This document shows positions 7,716-14,888 of a stretch of 15,940 nt of DNA, piece by piece (position 1 is the first letter of the stretch; every line of letters begins with the position of its first letter). The stretch comes from CAWBKV01 sp041946675. GTDB lineage: Archaea; Halobacteriota; Methanosarcinia; Methanotrichales; Methanotrichaceae. A program made the translations under genes and the position numbers. The stretch spans positions 1-15,940 of the forward strand of contig JBHGAU010000058.1 in assembly GCA_041946675.1 (NCBI GenBank), read 5' to 3'. The notes beneath the pieces are model-generated. The model was not told the origin of the DNA, did not search any database, and saw only the letters and a program-made list of their open reading frames with translations.

Positions 7716-7767
7716 GGCAAGCTATACTTATCTTCACTTGCCCTATAGATCGATAGGATAATCTATC
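7716..7767 (+). promoter_or_regulatory. Promoter of the decarboxylase gene with flanking inverted repeat and leader hairpin
   Basis: A TATA-like CTATACTTA lies at 7722-7730, which predicts a transcript start near 7750. It sits between the arms of an inverted repeat, GGCAAG (7716-7721) and CTTGCC (7737-7742), as expected for an operator that blocks TATA-binding protein. The early leader can form GATAG (7752-7756) paired with CTATC (7763-7767). A leader of about 60 bases would precede the gene. Confidence 0.45.
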
Positions 7768-7800
7768 AAAAGGATGATTATACGCTGGAAATCCATAGGT

Positions 7801-7806
7801 AGGAGG
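7801..7806 (+). promoter_or_regulatory. Ribosome-binding site that fixes the decarboxylase start
   Basis: AGGAGG lies six bases before the ATG at 7813 and decides this start over the in-frame ATG at 7774, which has no such site. Confidence 0.75.
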
Positions 7807-7812
7807 GCCCTA

Positions 7813-9558
7813 ATGAAAAAAGCACAAAGCTATGCTGATATCATAGAGTGGTTGAAGACCTGCTTTCCTTCTCCAGTCTCCAACCCCATAATGGACGGCT
7901 ATTTCGTACACACCATATCACATTTTCTGGATCATGTAGACAGCCTCAAAGGTGCAGCTCCAATCCTCGGGGCAAATGAGAGTCCTAAGTGCAGTCAGGA
8001 TACTGAGGGCTTGATACAGGAGCCTTCTAACGCGAATTCTATCGCAAGATCCAATGCAAAAGGTCCATTAGACCTGGGCTCAATAGAAGAATTCCCCCAG
8101 GACACGAGTTCTGTAGAGGGTGTTACAGAGCTTCTGGCAGGCTACTTGAGAGGCATGACCATCTGGGCTCATCCCAATGCTCAGGTCAATGTCGTTCCAC
8201 CTTCAAGCATTCCAAGCATCACGGCCTTCATTGCAGCAGCCATTTACAACCCAAATATAATCTGGGATGAATACTCCGCCTTGTTTGCCCAATCTGAGAT
8301 AGAGGCAATCTCAATGCTTTCTTCTCTGGTTGGATATGATCCGAGCCGATCAGGAGGCATATTCACATTTGGCGGCACTGGCACGATCCTTTACGGCTGC
8401 AAAGTGGGGCTCGAGAAGGCACTGGGAGGCAGAGGCCAGGTCGAAGGAATCAAGGAGGATGTGAAGATCGTGGCATCCCTATCATCTCATTACTCTCACT
8501 TTAATGTGGCATCCTGGCTCGGCATCGGAACGAAGAATCTGGTTCTTATCCCGACAAACCAGCAGAGCGAGATGTCGCTTCCGGATCTTGAGTACTACCT
8601 GCGCCGAGCTTTCGAGGAAGGGACTAAAGTAGGAGTAATACTTGCAACTATGGGCACAACCGATGCCTTCGGCATAGATGATCTCGCAGCCATAGTCAGT
8701 TTGCGAGATAGGCTGGCGGCAGAATATGAGCTGCAGTGCTCGCCCCATATTCATGCTGATTCGGTGATAGGATGGATCTGGTCGGTATTCAGGGATTACG
8801 ACTTCGCAAACAACCCGCTGGATTTCCGTTCGTGTACTCTGCAATCTCTCCAGAAATCCGTTCAGCGTATCGGCAGCCTCTCCAAGGCTGATAGCCTGGG
8901 AGTGGATCTCCATAAGACAGGCTATGCACCCTATATCTCCAGCGCTTTCCTTGTCAAGGATCGCGCCGATCTGACTCTCCTTTCACGTGAGCCCGACAAG
9001 ATGCCTTACCTCTATCAGTTTGGTCAATATCATCCTGGAATCTATACTCTTGAGAGTTCTCGCTCCGGAGCTGGGGCGCTTGCAGCTCTGGCCAATATGC
9101 ATCTCATGGGCAAGCAAGGCTACAGGGCGCTTATCGGCCATAATGTGGAGATGGCTGAGCTATTGCGCGAGAAGCTTGAAAAGCATAACTTCATTCGAGT
9201 CATCAATGAGGGAAATGTTGGCCCAGTCACTCTCTTCAGGGTCTATCCCGATAAGATGGATGCAAAAGAGGTTTTTCTGCGAGAGATGAATGATCCCCGA
9301 TATAGAGAGTATCTGCTTGAGCACAATGAGTTCAATAGAGAGATCTTCAATGTGGTTCACTCCAAATCCATGACTGGTGAAGGAGTTCTGCTCTCCTGGA
9401 CAGATGCATTCCTTCACGCCGACTATCCATATGGTCCGCCAATAGCATCACTTAAGTCGTTTATAATGAGCCCATGGACGAACGAGGAAGCAGTAGATAT
9501 GGTTGTCAGAGAAGTTGTGGAAGCCAAGGACAGGCTCCAAGATGTAATGGGCTTCTGA
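7813..9558 (+). CDS. PLP-dependent amino acid decarboxylase (group II, glutamate/aromatic decarboxylase superfamily)
   Basis: The 581-residue protein is a soluble fold-type I PLP enzyme. The Schiff-base lysine is Lys368 in DLHKTGYAP, the PLP-ring Asp is Asp316 in HIHADS, and His226 or His229 in SSHYSHF would stack on the cofactor. TFGGTGT at 185-191 matches the phosphate-binding region. These match the family that includes glutamate, diaminobutyrate and aromatic amino acid decarboxylases; the substrate cannot be read from sequence. It is longer than archaeal tyrosine/aspartate decarboxylase MfnA, so it is probably not that enzyme. Residues about 46-102 form a polar, low-complexity linker between the N-terminal helices and the core. 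The gene has its own promoter and is followed by a T-run. Confidence 0.85.
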   Translation: MKKAQSYADIIEWLKTCFPSPVSNPIMDGYFVHTISHFLDHVDSLKGAAPILGANESPKCSQDTEGLIQEPSNANSIARSNAKGPLDLGSIEEFPQDTSSVEGVTELLAGYLRGMTIWAHPNAQVNVVPPSSIPSITAFIAAAIYNPNIIWDEYSALFAQSEIEAISMLSSLVGYDPSRSGGIFTFGGTGTILYGCKVGLEKALGGRGQVEGIKEDVKIVASLSSHYSHFNVASWLGIGTKNLVLIPTNQQSEMSLPDLEYYLRRAFEEGTKVGVILATMGTTDAFGIDDLAAIVSLRDRLAAEYELQCSPHIHADSVIGWIWSVFRDYDFANNPLDFRSCTLQSLQKSVQRIGSLSKADSLGVDLHKTGYAPYISSAFLVKDRADLTLLSREPDKMPYLYQFGQYHPGIYTLESSRSGAGALAALANMHLMGKQGYRALIGHNVEMAELLREKLEKHNFIRVINEGNVGPVTLFRVYPDKMDAKEVFLREMNDPRYREYLLEHNEFNREIFNVVHSKSMTGEGVLLSWTDAFLHADYPYGPPIASLKSFIMSPWTNEEAVDMVVREVVEAKDRLQDVMGF

Positions 9559-9606
9559 TTTGCGAAGTGGCTGATAGATGATAGTAAAATGATTGCCTTT
9601 ATGCTA

Positions 9607-9613
9607 TTTTTTT
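9607..9613 (+). terminator. Oligo-T terminator after the decarboxylase gene
   Basis: Seven T residues lie about 50 bases after the decarboxylase stop, in the 80-base gap between two convergent genes. Archaeal termination commonly uses such T-runs without a hairpin. Confidence 0.5.
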
Positions 9614-9638
9614 ATAAATTGCATCCCTTCCAGCGAGC

Positions 9639-10421
9639 TCAAGGAGGCTTTCTGGCAACTACAACGATCGAGTATGATCCGTCCACATCCTCAACAGTCG
9701 GATATGCCACAATGTATGACAGCAGCCGTACAATCTCAGGAGAATGCATCTCAGGAACATCGGAAAGCCTTCGCTTGATCAGCCCGGCACTTGATAGCTG
9801 CTGCTCCCTTTTTAGAAGTGTATAAGACCAGGATTGTCCCAATCTATATACTACTTTCATCCCATTGCTCTCTATCATTCTGCGCAGCGATCCAAAATTG
9901 AACAGCTGCTTATGACATCTATTTCTTGGAAGGCATGCAACAGTGCGGGGCTCAGATAATACATTGGGAACTGAACAGATGAGGAAGCCGCCCGGGCGCA
10001 AAATTCGGGAGAACTGAGAAATCACCCTTTCCGGATCAATTAGATGCTCAATTGTCTCGAAGCTGGCAACAGCATCAACGGATCCATCCTCAACATAGGG
10101 CATCAAATCATCATTATCGAGATCCTTCTGAAGGAATCTGATATTTGGATCATCGACCCTTTTGGATGCAATCTTTAACGCCTCAAGGCTATTATCGATG
10201 CCAATAATAGTCTTGGCTGCTCGCTTCAGCTCTGTTATGCCATAGCCTGTTCCACAAGAGATATCAGCCACGATATCAGGTCTATATTGCTTAAGGAAAT
10301 CGGCGGCAAAGATGTAATGGGATAAATGCTCTATCTTCATCCACAGATGGACATCCAACTCATCAAAGGGATCTACCTGATCCCAGCCGAAGTCATCGCA
10401 GGCGGGATTATTTCTTTTCAT
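9639..10421 (-). CDS. Class I SAM-dependent methyltransferase
   Basis: The 260-residue protein has the Rossmann-type methyltransferase order: motif I DISCGTGYG at 53-61, the acidic end of strand 2 in GIDNS (74-78), QKDLDNDD at 98-105, ASFETIEHL at 119-127 (motif IV region) and LRPGGFLICSVPN at 141-153. This is the Methyltransf_11/23 type; the substrate is unknown. A C-terminal part of about 90 residues is basic and may bind the substrate. There is no signal peptide or membrane segment. The ATG follows the stop of guaAb with no gap (TAA then ATG), so the two are very likely one transcript with coupled translation. No clear separate ribosome-binding site is seen. Confidence 0.85.
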   Translation of the reverse strand: MKRNNPACDDFGWDQVDPFDELDVHLWMKIEHLSHYIFAADFLKQYRPDIVADISCGTGYGITELKRAAKTIIGIDNSLEALKIASKRVDDPNIRFLQKDLDNDDLMPYVEDGSVDAVASFETIEHLIDPERVISQFSRILRPGGFLICSVPNVLSEPRTVACLPRNRCHKQLFNFGSLRRMIESNGMKVVYRLGQSWSYTLLKREQQLSSAGLIKRRLSDVPEMHSPEIVRLLSYIVAYPTVEDVDGSYSIVVVARKPP

Positions 10422-11330
10422 TTACTCGAACTCAATCGTTCCAGGCGGCTTGGGCGTTATATCATAAACGACTCGTGCTACCGTTGGTATCTCTCCAGTT
10501 ATCCTGCTGGAGATATATCTCAGAACATCCCAGGGCAGCTCCATCACATCTGCTGTCATTGCGTCTCTGGATGATACCGCTCGTACTGCAATCACCCAGC
10601 CGTAGACTCTATTATCTCCCTTTACGCCCGTCGCCTTTCCGAGGATTGCCGCAAACGCCTGCCAGGGTCCGAACTTCATGACCTCCTCCTCGACGATTGC
10701 ATTGGCCTTTCTGACAACCTCAAGCTTCTCTTTGGTGACCTCTCCGACGATTCGTACAGCCAGGCCAGGCCCAGGATAAGGCATCCTCTCGCTTATTTCT
10801 ACCGGCAGGCCGAGCGCCCTTGCAACATCCCTTACCTCATCCTTGTAGAGTTCGCGAATAGGCTCAACCAGGCATTTGAACTCCATCCTGCTTGGAAGAC
10901 CGCCGACATTGTGATGTGATTTGATGCCGCCCTCAGACTCGATCCTATCGGGGTAGATTGTTCCCTGAAGGAGTGTGTCACCGCCGATCTTTCGTGCCTC
11001 CTCCTCAAAGACCCTGATGAACGTCTCGCCCACGATCTTTCTCTTCTCCTCGGGGTCTTTCACGCCCTTGAGAGCCTCAAGGAACCTGTCTTCAGCATTT
11101 ACTCTGATCAAACCGATATCCTTGAATAGCGTCTCTATTCTATCCGATTCGAACTGCCTCATCAGCCCGGAATCCACATAAACAGGAACCAGCCTGTCGC
11201 CCAAAGCACGGTGCGCGAGCATTGCGCAGACAGAGCTATCTACGCCGCCGGACAAACCTATGATGGCTCGTCCTTTCACATCGCGGCGTATCTCCGCAAC
11301 CGCGTCATCAATAAAACGCTCAGCATTCAT
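10422..11330 (-). CDS. guaAb: GMP synthase subunit B (ATP-pyrophosphatase subunit)
   Basis: This subunit activates XMP with ATP and transfers ammonia to give GMP, AMP and pyrophosphate; in archaea the glutamine amidotransferase is a separate subunit, which is not encoded here. The 302 residues show the PP-loop SGGVDSS at 27-33, GTIYPDRIES at 123-132, SHHNVGGLP at 138-146, MPYPGPGLAVR at 183-193 and the family end KPPGTIEFE. I chose the ATG at 11330 (MNAERFIDD), which fits the usual N-terminus and length of about 300; an ATG two codons upstream (11336) is equally possible. The open frame continues to 11660, but that part overlaps the promoter and the next gene and has no homology. An in-frame ATG at 11396 sits close to the predicted transcript start. 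Confidence 0.93.
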   Translation of the reverse strand: MNAERFIDDAVAEIRRDVKGRAIIGLSGGVDSSVCAMLAHRALGDRLVPVYVDSGLMRQFESDRIETLFKDIGLIRVNAEDRFLEALKGVKDPEEKRKIVGETFIRVFEEEARKIGGDTLLQGTIYPDRIESEGGIKSHHNVGGLPSRMEFKCLVEPIRELYKDEVRDVARALGLPVEISERMPYPGPGLAVRIVGEVTKEKLEVVRKANAIVEEEVMKFGPWQAFAAILGKATGVKGDNRVYGWVIAVRAVSSRDAMTADVMELPWDVLRYISSRITGEIPTVARVVYDITPKPPGTIEFE

Positions 11331-11405
11331 GGCCATATACCAGAGGCCGGTTCTGAGGATAATAGGCTTGCGGTTATGCATTAAGATAGAGCTCATATGA
11401 AGTGT

Positions 11406-11429
11406 ACATGAAAAATAGTAATTTAAATA
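11406..11429 (+). promoter_or_regulatory. Promoter of RNA element 1, with palindromic TATA box shared with guaAb
   Basis: The box ACATGAAAAATA begins at 11406 and is followed by ATTTAAAT (11421-11428), a perfect palindrome that reads as a TATA box on both strands. On the plus strand it lies about 26 bases before the TTGGCGG of RNA element 1. On the minus strand it predicts a start near 11399 for guaAb, with a leader of about 69 bases. Confidence 0.5.
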
Positions 11430-11448
11430 ATCACGAGCAAAGTAGGTC

Positions 11449-11515
11449 TTGGCGGATAGGAGAGTGGGATCGCAACCGTCAGACCTCCCTGGGAGGACTT
11501 CTCTCCGGCCTCCCA
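11449..11515 (+). ncRNA. Putative structured RNA element, copy 1
   Basis: From the predicted start at 11449-11451 the sequence TTGGCGGATAGGAGAGTGGG opens an imperfect hairpin whose other arm is ATCGCAA (11469-11475), with a purine-rich loop. A second hairpin pairs TGGGAGG (11490-11496) with CCTCCCA (11509-11515) around a 12-base loop; an alternative small hairpin uses CCTCC with GGAGG at 11484-11496. GGAGAG in loop 1 (11459-11464) is complementary to CTCTCC in loop 2 (11501-11506). The element ends 12 bases before the stop of the convergent DUF11 gene. Copies 2 and 3 share its layout. Whether it is transcribed is inference from the promoter spacing. Confidence 0.45.
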
Positions 11516-11526
11516 ACTCCAAATTC

Positions 11527-13038
11527 TCAGTCAGGACTTTCCGGGCAGCATGCCAGACAATCCTCATCCTCTTCATCGCTGCTTTCGCTTGTTCTTTCCA
11601 ACTTCGCCCTTGCCTTGCTGGTTGTTGTGAAGTCTCCGAGAAAACGCTCGATATAAACATTCTCCTCTAAACGCGATATATGCTCCCCAAAGCCGGAAAA
11701 GCTCGAAACGGTATCAAAATAGGAGCTCGACTTGCTCAGATATGCCTGTGAGTCCAGATCGAGATACTTTCCTTCGGCATAATCCTCACTCATTATCATA
11801 TCCTTTGCTTTATCTTCGCAGAAGATGCTTGCGTACCAGGTTCTATCAAATAACCCATTCAGCAGAGCAGGCGAAGTATTTGTCTTATAAGGAGATCTGC
11901 CGGCATTTATATCGCGAAAAGCGTAGATCCTGGTAGACGAATAGCTAAGCTGCTCCTCAGAGTTATAAAACCCTGAGCCGTGCTCTCTGAACGCGATAGT
12001 CGATCCTTCAATTGATCTGATCACAGTTGAGGCAGAGGCAGTTATGTTGAATTTGCTTGATACGATATTGACGGTATTTGTGACTGTAAATCCAACTAGA
12101 TCAGTCGTTAGATGGCCTCTTGATGAGGCATAACCTATGCCTGAAACCCGGCCGTCTATATCTGCCTTGCAGCTTATCTTTCCAGTCCTCACCTTAACTT
12201 TAATCTGGCCGTGCTTTCCAGGCGGCAGGTTGCGTATCGTCCAGACATTATTCGAGCCTGCATCCGGCATGAGATCTGCGCTTACAAAGAGGGTTCTTGG
12301 ATCGTAGTTTTCCCTTATCGTGATATCAAGCGGTTCAAGAAAATTGTTGCCGTAGGTTATTATATACGTTATCTCACTGCCGGGACTGGCTGATTTGGGG
12401 GCTGATTTGGCCGACTCCTTTTCCAGGGGCTCGAAGCTTATGATACTGCCGCCGATCTTTATGTAATCGATATATGCAGTTGTTGTACTGGCTGCAGGGT
12501 CCTTATAAATAGTGATGTAGAGTCTTACAGCCTTTTTGCCGCTCAATGCCTTTCGACAATCCTCGAAGCTTCTGGTGCCGAAGCTGTCATCTCCATACTT
12601 CTCATAGCTAAGCACAGCGCCGTCAAGCTCGCTCCACACTTCCGGCTGGACACCAATCTCGGACCAGGCATTTTTGATTGTGCGCAGCCTGACATCATTT
12701 GAGCTGCCGCTGTTATAGTTATCATCGCCGTCTCCGTCCAGGAATATCTCTATCTGGACATTTCCGTCGCCTGATATGGGATCTACCTGCATGCTCAGGC
12801 TATCCAGCTCATCTATAGGTATGGGCTCATCCATGTAGACCATAATTCTCGCATAGCTTCCGGCATTCTTCACAGAGAGCCTGGCGGAGAGGGAGCCGTG
12901 AAAACTCTCCTCACCGGTGATCGCCGAATCTGAGTACTTTGTTTTGCTTAATCTATAATCCAGGTCGGTCATGCACGAGCCCATGGCTATCAGCGAAAGA
13001 AGCAGAGATATCAGGTATAGCATTGGCAAGCCGCGCAT
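11527..13038 (-). CDS. Secreted or surface protein with a DUF11 domain and acidic, cysteine-containing tail
   Basis: The 503-residue protein begins with a signal peptide (about 1-22); a Cys at 22 in AMGSC resembles a lipobox but is not a standard one. Residues about 45-200 look like a beta-sandwich, with an acidic DGDGDDN (101-107) that could bind calcium. Residues about 212-300 match the DUF11 conserved repeat (ASPGSEITYIITYGN through LPPGKHGQIKVKVR), common in archaeal surface proteins. The last third has no domain I recognise, and the end is acidic (SSDEEDED) followed by CLACC. No membrane anchor or archaeosortase signal is present. The ATG at 13038 lacks a ribosome-binding site; an ATG at 13023 (MLYLIS) would also keep the signal peptide. 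The function is unknown. Confidence 0.8.
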   Translation of the reverse strand: MRGLPMLYLISLLLSLIAMGSCMTDLDYRLSKTKYSDSAITGEESFHGSLSARLSVKNAGSYARIMVYMDEPIPIDELDSLSMQVDPISGDGNVQIEIFLDGDGDDNYNSGSSNDVRLRTIKNAWSEIGVQPEVWSELDGAVLSYEKYGDDSFGTRSFEDCRKALSGKKAVRLYITIYKDPAASTTTAYIDYIKIGGSIISFEPLEKESAKSAPKSASPGSEITYIITYGNNFLEPLDITIRENYDPRTLFVSADLMPDAGSNNVWTIRNLPPGKHGQIKVKVRTGKISCKADIDGRVSGIGYASSRGHLTTDLVGFTVTNTVNIVSSKFNITASASTVIRSIEGSTIAFREHGSGFYNSEEQLSYSSTRIYAFRDINAGRSPYKTNTSPALLNGLFDRTWYASIFCEDKAKDMIMSEDYAEGKYLDLDSQAYLSKSSSYFDTVSSFSGFGEHISRLEENVYIERFLGDFTTTSKARAKLERTSESSDEEDEDCLACCPESPD

Positions 13039-13116
13039 AAAGCAATGATAGCATTACTACTACAAATACCCTACTTATGATACTGATGATAAGTACGTAA
13101 ATAATAAATTGTGGAT

Positions 13117-13124
13117 TTTATAAA
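13117..13124 (-). promoter_or_regulatory. Possible TATA box for the DUF11 gene
   Basis: TTTATAAA is a palindrome placed about 80 bases before the ATG. On the minus strand it predicts a start near 13094 and a leader of about 55 bases. Confidence 0.35.
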
Positions 13125-13217
13125 TTTGATCCGACAGCGAACAGATAGGAAACCTCATTTGGACGGACCAAGATGGACATACCACACCATAATCTAGATC
13201 TTATCTATATCACATTT

Positions 13218-13239
13218 ATATGAAAAATAAGGCTTTAAC
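13218..13239 (+). promoter_or_regulatory. Promoter of RNA element 2
   Basis: The conserved box ATATGAAAAATA is followed by a TATA-like CTTTAAC at 13233-13239. The GGCG that opens the element is 43 bases after the ATG of the box, the same distance as in copy 1. Confidence 0.4.
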
Positions 13240-13260
13240 CTTCAACGATGCTATGCTATA

Positions 13261-13324
13261 TTGGCGAGTAGGAGAGTGGGGATCGCGCCATTTTCAAGTG
13301 GGAGGATTCTCCTCCCTCCCATTT
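13261..13324 (+). ncRNA. Putative structured RNA element, copy 2
   Basis: TTGGCGAGTAGGAGAGTGGG starts the element and matches copy 1 at most positions. Its first hairpin uses TGGCG with CGCCA near 13285-13289 (with a bulge) and exposes the purine loop. The second is the strongest of the set: AAGTGGGAGG (13296-13305) pairs with CCTCCCATTT (13315-13324) over ten pairs, one of them G-U, around a nine-base loop. GGAGAG (13271-13276) can pair with TTCTCC in loop 2 (13307-13312). The element lies 20 bases before the stop of the convergent GTPase gene and contains no reading frame of note. Confidence 0.45.
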
Positions 13325-13343
13325 CACTGTTAACTCTATGAAA

Positions 13344-14447
13344 CTATCTTCTCCTGGTTATGATGGAGATTACATCACAATCAGAGAGCGCATGGTCAAG
13401 TCCGACCGACTGGCCAGGAAACTTCGCGCTCTCTCCCCAAACGAGGGCATATCTGAAGAGATCCACGAAATCGCGGTGCAAATGCTCGCAGACCGACTTT
13501 ACTGTGCAGCCGTCCAATAATACCAGCGGCTCATTCATATCCGCCTTTTCTCCCTTGGGCTTAAGGTATACGCGGATGAATCCAAGCGTATTATGGACCG
13601 CCTCCTTCAGCTCTTCAATCCCAAGACCGGTGGCCGCCGAGATGGGCAGATAATCTCTTTGAATTGTTCCTCTAATCTTCTCATCTGCGCCCGGGTAATT
13701 CAGGTCATATTTGTTTATGGCTACAATGCTCGGTATGTAAACTCTGTTTCCGGCAAGAAAATCAACGAGGCCATCTGCATCGATATCCTCTCGAACTGTG
13801 ACGTTCGCATTCATGATGCCGTACGCCTGGATGATCTCTGCGATCTCTTTCTCCGTCATCTTTGTCAGCTGGACAGTGCTTCTAACGATTAAGCCACCCC
13901 GGGTCTCCTCTGTAATGTGTACATTGGGCGGCTGCTTATCCAATCTAATGCCGGCATCGTAAAGCTCTCTTTCCAGGATATCGAGCCTGTAGTTGAAAAC
14001 ATCTCCCAATAGAAGTATTAAATCCGCAGCACGAGCGGCTGTGATGACCTCGCGGCCCCTGCCTTTGCCTTTCGCAGCGCCCTTGATCAAGCCCGGCATA
14101 TCCAGGATCTGAACCTTTGCACCTTTATACTCCATTATCCCTGGGATAACCTCAAGCGTGGTGAAATTATAGGCTGCAACCTCTGAGTTAGTTCCAGTCA
14201 GCAGGTTCAGGAGACTCGATTTTCCCGTGGATGGAAAGCCGATTAAAGCTACGGTCGCGTCGCCTGATTTCTTGATATAGTATCTACGGCCGCCTCCGCC
14301 GCCCTTGATCTTCTGAAGCTCAAGCTGAGCCTTCAGCTTCGCGATCTTGGCCTTGATCTTGCCTAAATGATGCTCTGTAGCCTTATTCTTCTGAGTATTG
14401 AGGATCTCCTCTTCCAGTGCCTTAATCTGCTCCTCGATTGTTGCCAT
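13344..14447 (-). CDS. drg: DRG-family (Obg-related) GTPase with TGS domain
   Basis: This cytoplasmic, probably ribosome-associated GTPase of 367 residues has a basic coiled-coil N-terminus (1-48), a Gly-rich turn (49-53) and the G domain: P-loop GFPSTGKS at 70-77, DMPG at 116-119, NKYD at 245-248 and SAATG at 270-274. KGAAKGKGRGRE at 122-133 is the Lys/Gly-rich segment after switch II typical of DRG proteins. The inserted S5D2L-like helical part lies at about 155-235, and the TGS domain at about 291-365 ends in DVISIITRRR. Length and layout match archaeal and eukaryotic DRG proteins. The ATG at 14447 has AGGATGAT just upstream, and a TATA box lies about 95 bases away. Confidence 0.93.
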   Translation of the reverse strand: MATIEEQIKALEEEILNTQKNKATEHHLGKIKAKIAKLKAQLELQKIKGGGGGRRYYIKKSGDATVALIGFPSTGKSSLLNLLTGTNSEVAAYNFTTLEVIPGIMEYKGAKVQILDMPGLIKGAAKGKGRGREVITAARAADLILLLGDVFNYRLDILERELYDAGIRLDKQPPNVHITEETRGGLIVRSTVQLTKMTEKEIAEIIQAYGIMNANVTVREDIDADGLVDFLAGNRVYIPSIVAINKYDLNYPGADEKIRGTIQRDYLPISAATGLGIEELKEAVHNTLGFIRVYLKPKGEKADMNEPLVLLDGCTVKSVCEHLHRDFVDLFRYALVWGESAKFPGQSVGLDHALSDCDVISIITRRR

Positions 14448-14754
14448 TTATCATCCTGTCCCGGTCCGGACTTCCAGATCTGCGAGCTCTGGGAGCCCAA
14501 TTGACCTTAATGGGAATGTTATCTTTGGTGCTCACCCTTTATAAGATCTGGGGCTGCGGCCAATAGCAAGTTCCAATAAAGCCGATGAAATGCAGCCTTT
14601 CAATATCGTTATCATTATATAACATCACTGCTGGCGCTATTTGAGCCTCGCGAAGCCATCAGAAAATTTCGCTTTGATTCGGTGCATCTTTTGTATCCCG
14701 CGGTTTGCCCCCGGAAAATGCTCAATCAAGTTATATCGGGCTGATCTAACCCCT
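14448..14754. other. Intergenic region upstream of the GTPase gene, no gene seen
   Basis: Apart from the GTPase TATA box (14537-14545) I see no supported feature here. The longest plus frame with an ATG, near 14583, is only 19 codons. The right end leads into the promoter of RNA element 3. Confidence 0.4.
14537..14545 (-). promoter_or_regulatory. TATA box for the GTPase gene
   Basis: CTTATAAAG on the minus strand predicts a transcript start near 14515 and a leader of about 68 bases before the ATG at 14447. Confidence 0.45.
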
Positions 14755-14777
14755 ACATGAAAAATAGAGCTTTATCT
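14755..14777 (+). promoter_or_regulatory. Promoter of RNA element 3 and probably of the curlin-like gene
   Basis: The box CTACATGAAAAATA is followed by CTTTATC at 14771-14777. The GGCG that opens the element starts 44 bases after the ATG of the box, against 43 in the other copies. Confidence 0.45.
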
Positions 14778-14798
14778 GTGGGTAGACTAGGGTGGGTA

Positions 14799-14888
14799 TG
14801 GCGATAGTGAGTGGGGTTATCGCCATGTCCAGAATGTCCGCTCTGGCGGGAGGGTCAGTCCCTCCGGCCTTCCCGCCTGCTTCGGACT
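14799..14888 (+). ncRNA. Putative structured RNA element, copy 3 (leader of the curlin-like gene or separate RNA)
   Basis: The first hairpin is perfect: ATGGCGATA (14799-14807) pairs with TATCGCCAT (14819-14827) around GTGAGTGGGGT. The second pairs GGCGGGA (14846-14852) with TCCCGCC (14872-14878), with GGG-TCAGT-CCC inside; GGAGGG with CCCTCC (14850-14855, 14861-14866) is an alternative. An outer GTCCG (14837-14841) pairs with CGGAC (14884-14888). The start fits a TATA box 27 bases upstream. Unlike copies 1 and 2 it precedes a gene on the same strand, 54 bases away, so it may be a leader. The loop complementarity of copies 1 and 2 is not kept here. Confidence 0.45.

Noticed and set aside
8482..8913. 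143-codon minus-strand frame opposite the decarboxylase
   Set aside because: Antisense shadow of the conserved cofactor-binding region.
11449..11520. tRNA-like appearance of the minus strand of RNA element 1 (GGTTGCGATCCC, then CCGCCA)
   Set aside because: No cloverleaf can be drawn: there is no D arm or anticodon arm, and the promoter signals favour the plus strand.
11331..11660. Upstream extension of the guaAb frame to 412 codons
   Set aside because: The extra part overlaps the DUF11 gene, the guaAb promoter and RNA element 1, and the family starts at MNAERF.
11402..11670. Two plus-strand frames across RNA element 1 and the end of the DUF11 gene
   Set aside because: No ribosome-binding site, no recognisable protein features, and overlap with coding sequence on the other strand.
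13296..13324. Hairpin of RNA element 2 as a plain terminator of the GTPase gene
   Set aside because: No T-run follows on the minus strand, and the same layout recurs in copy 3, which is not downstream of any gene's end.
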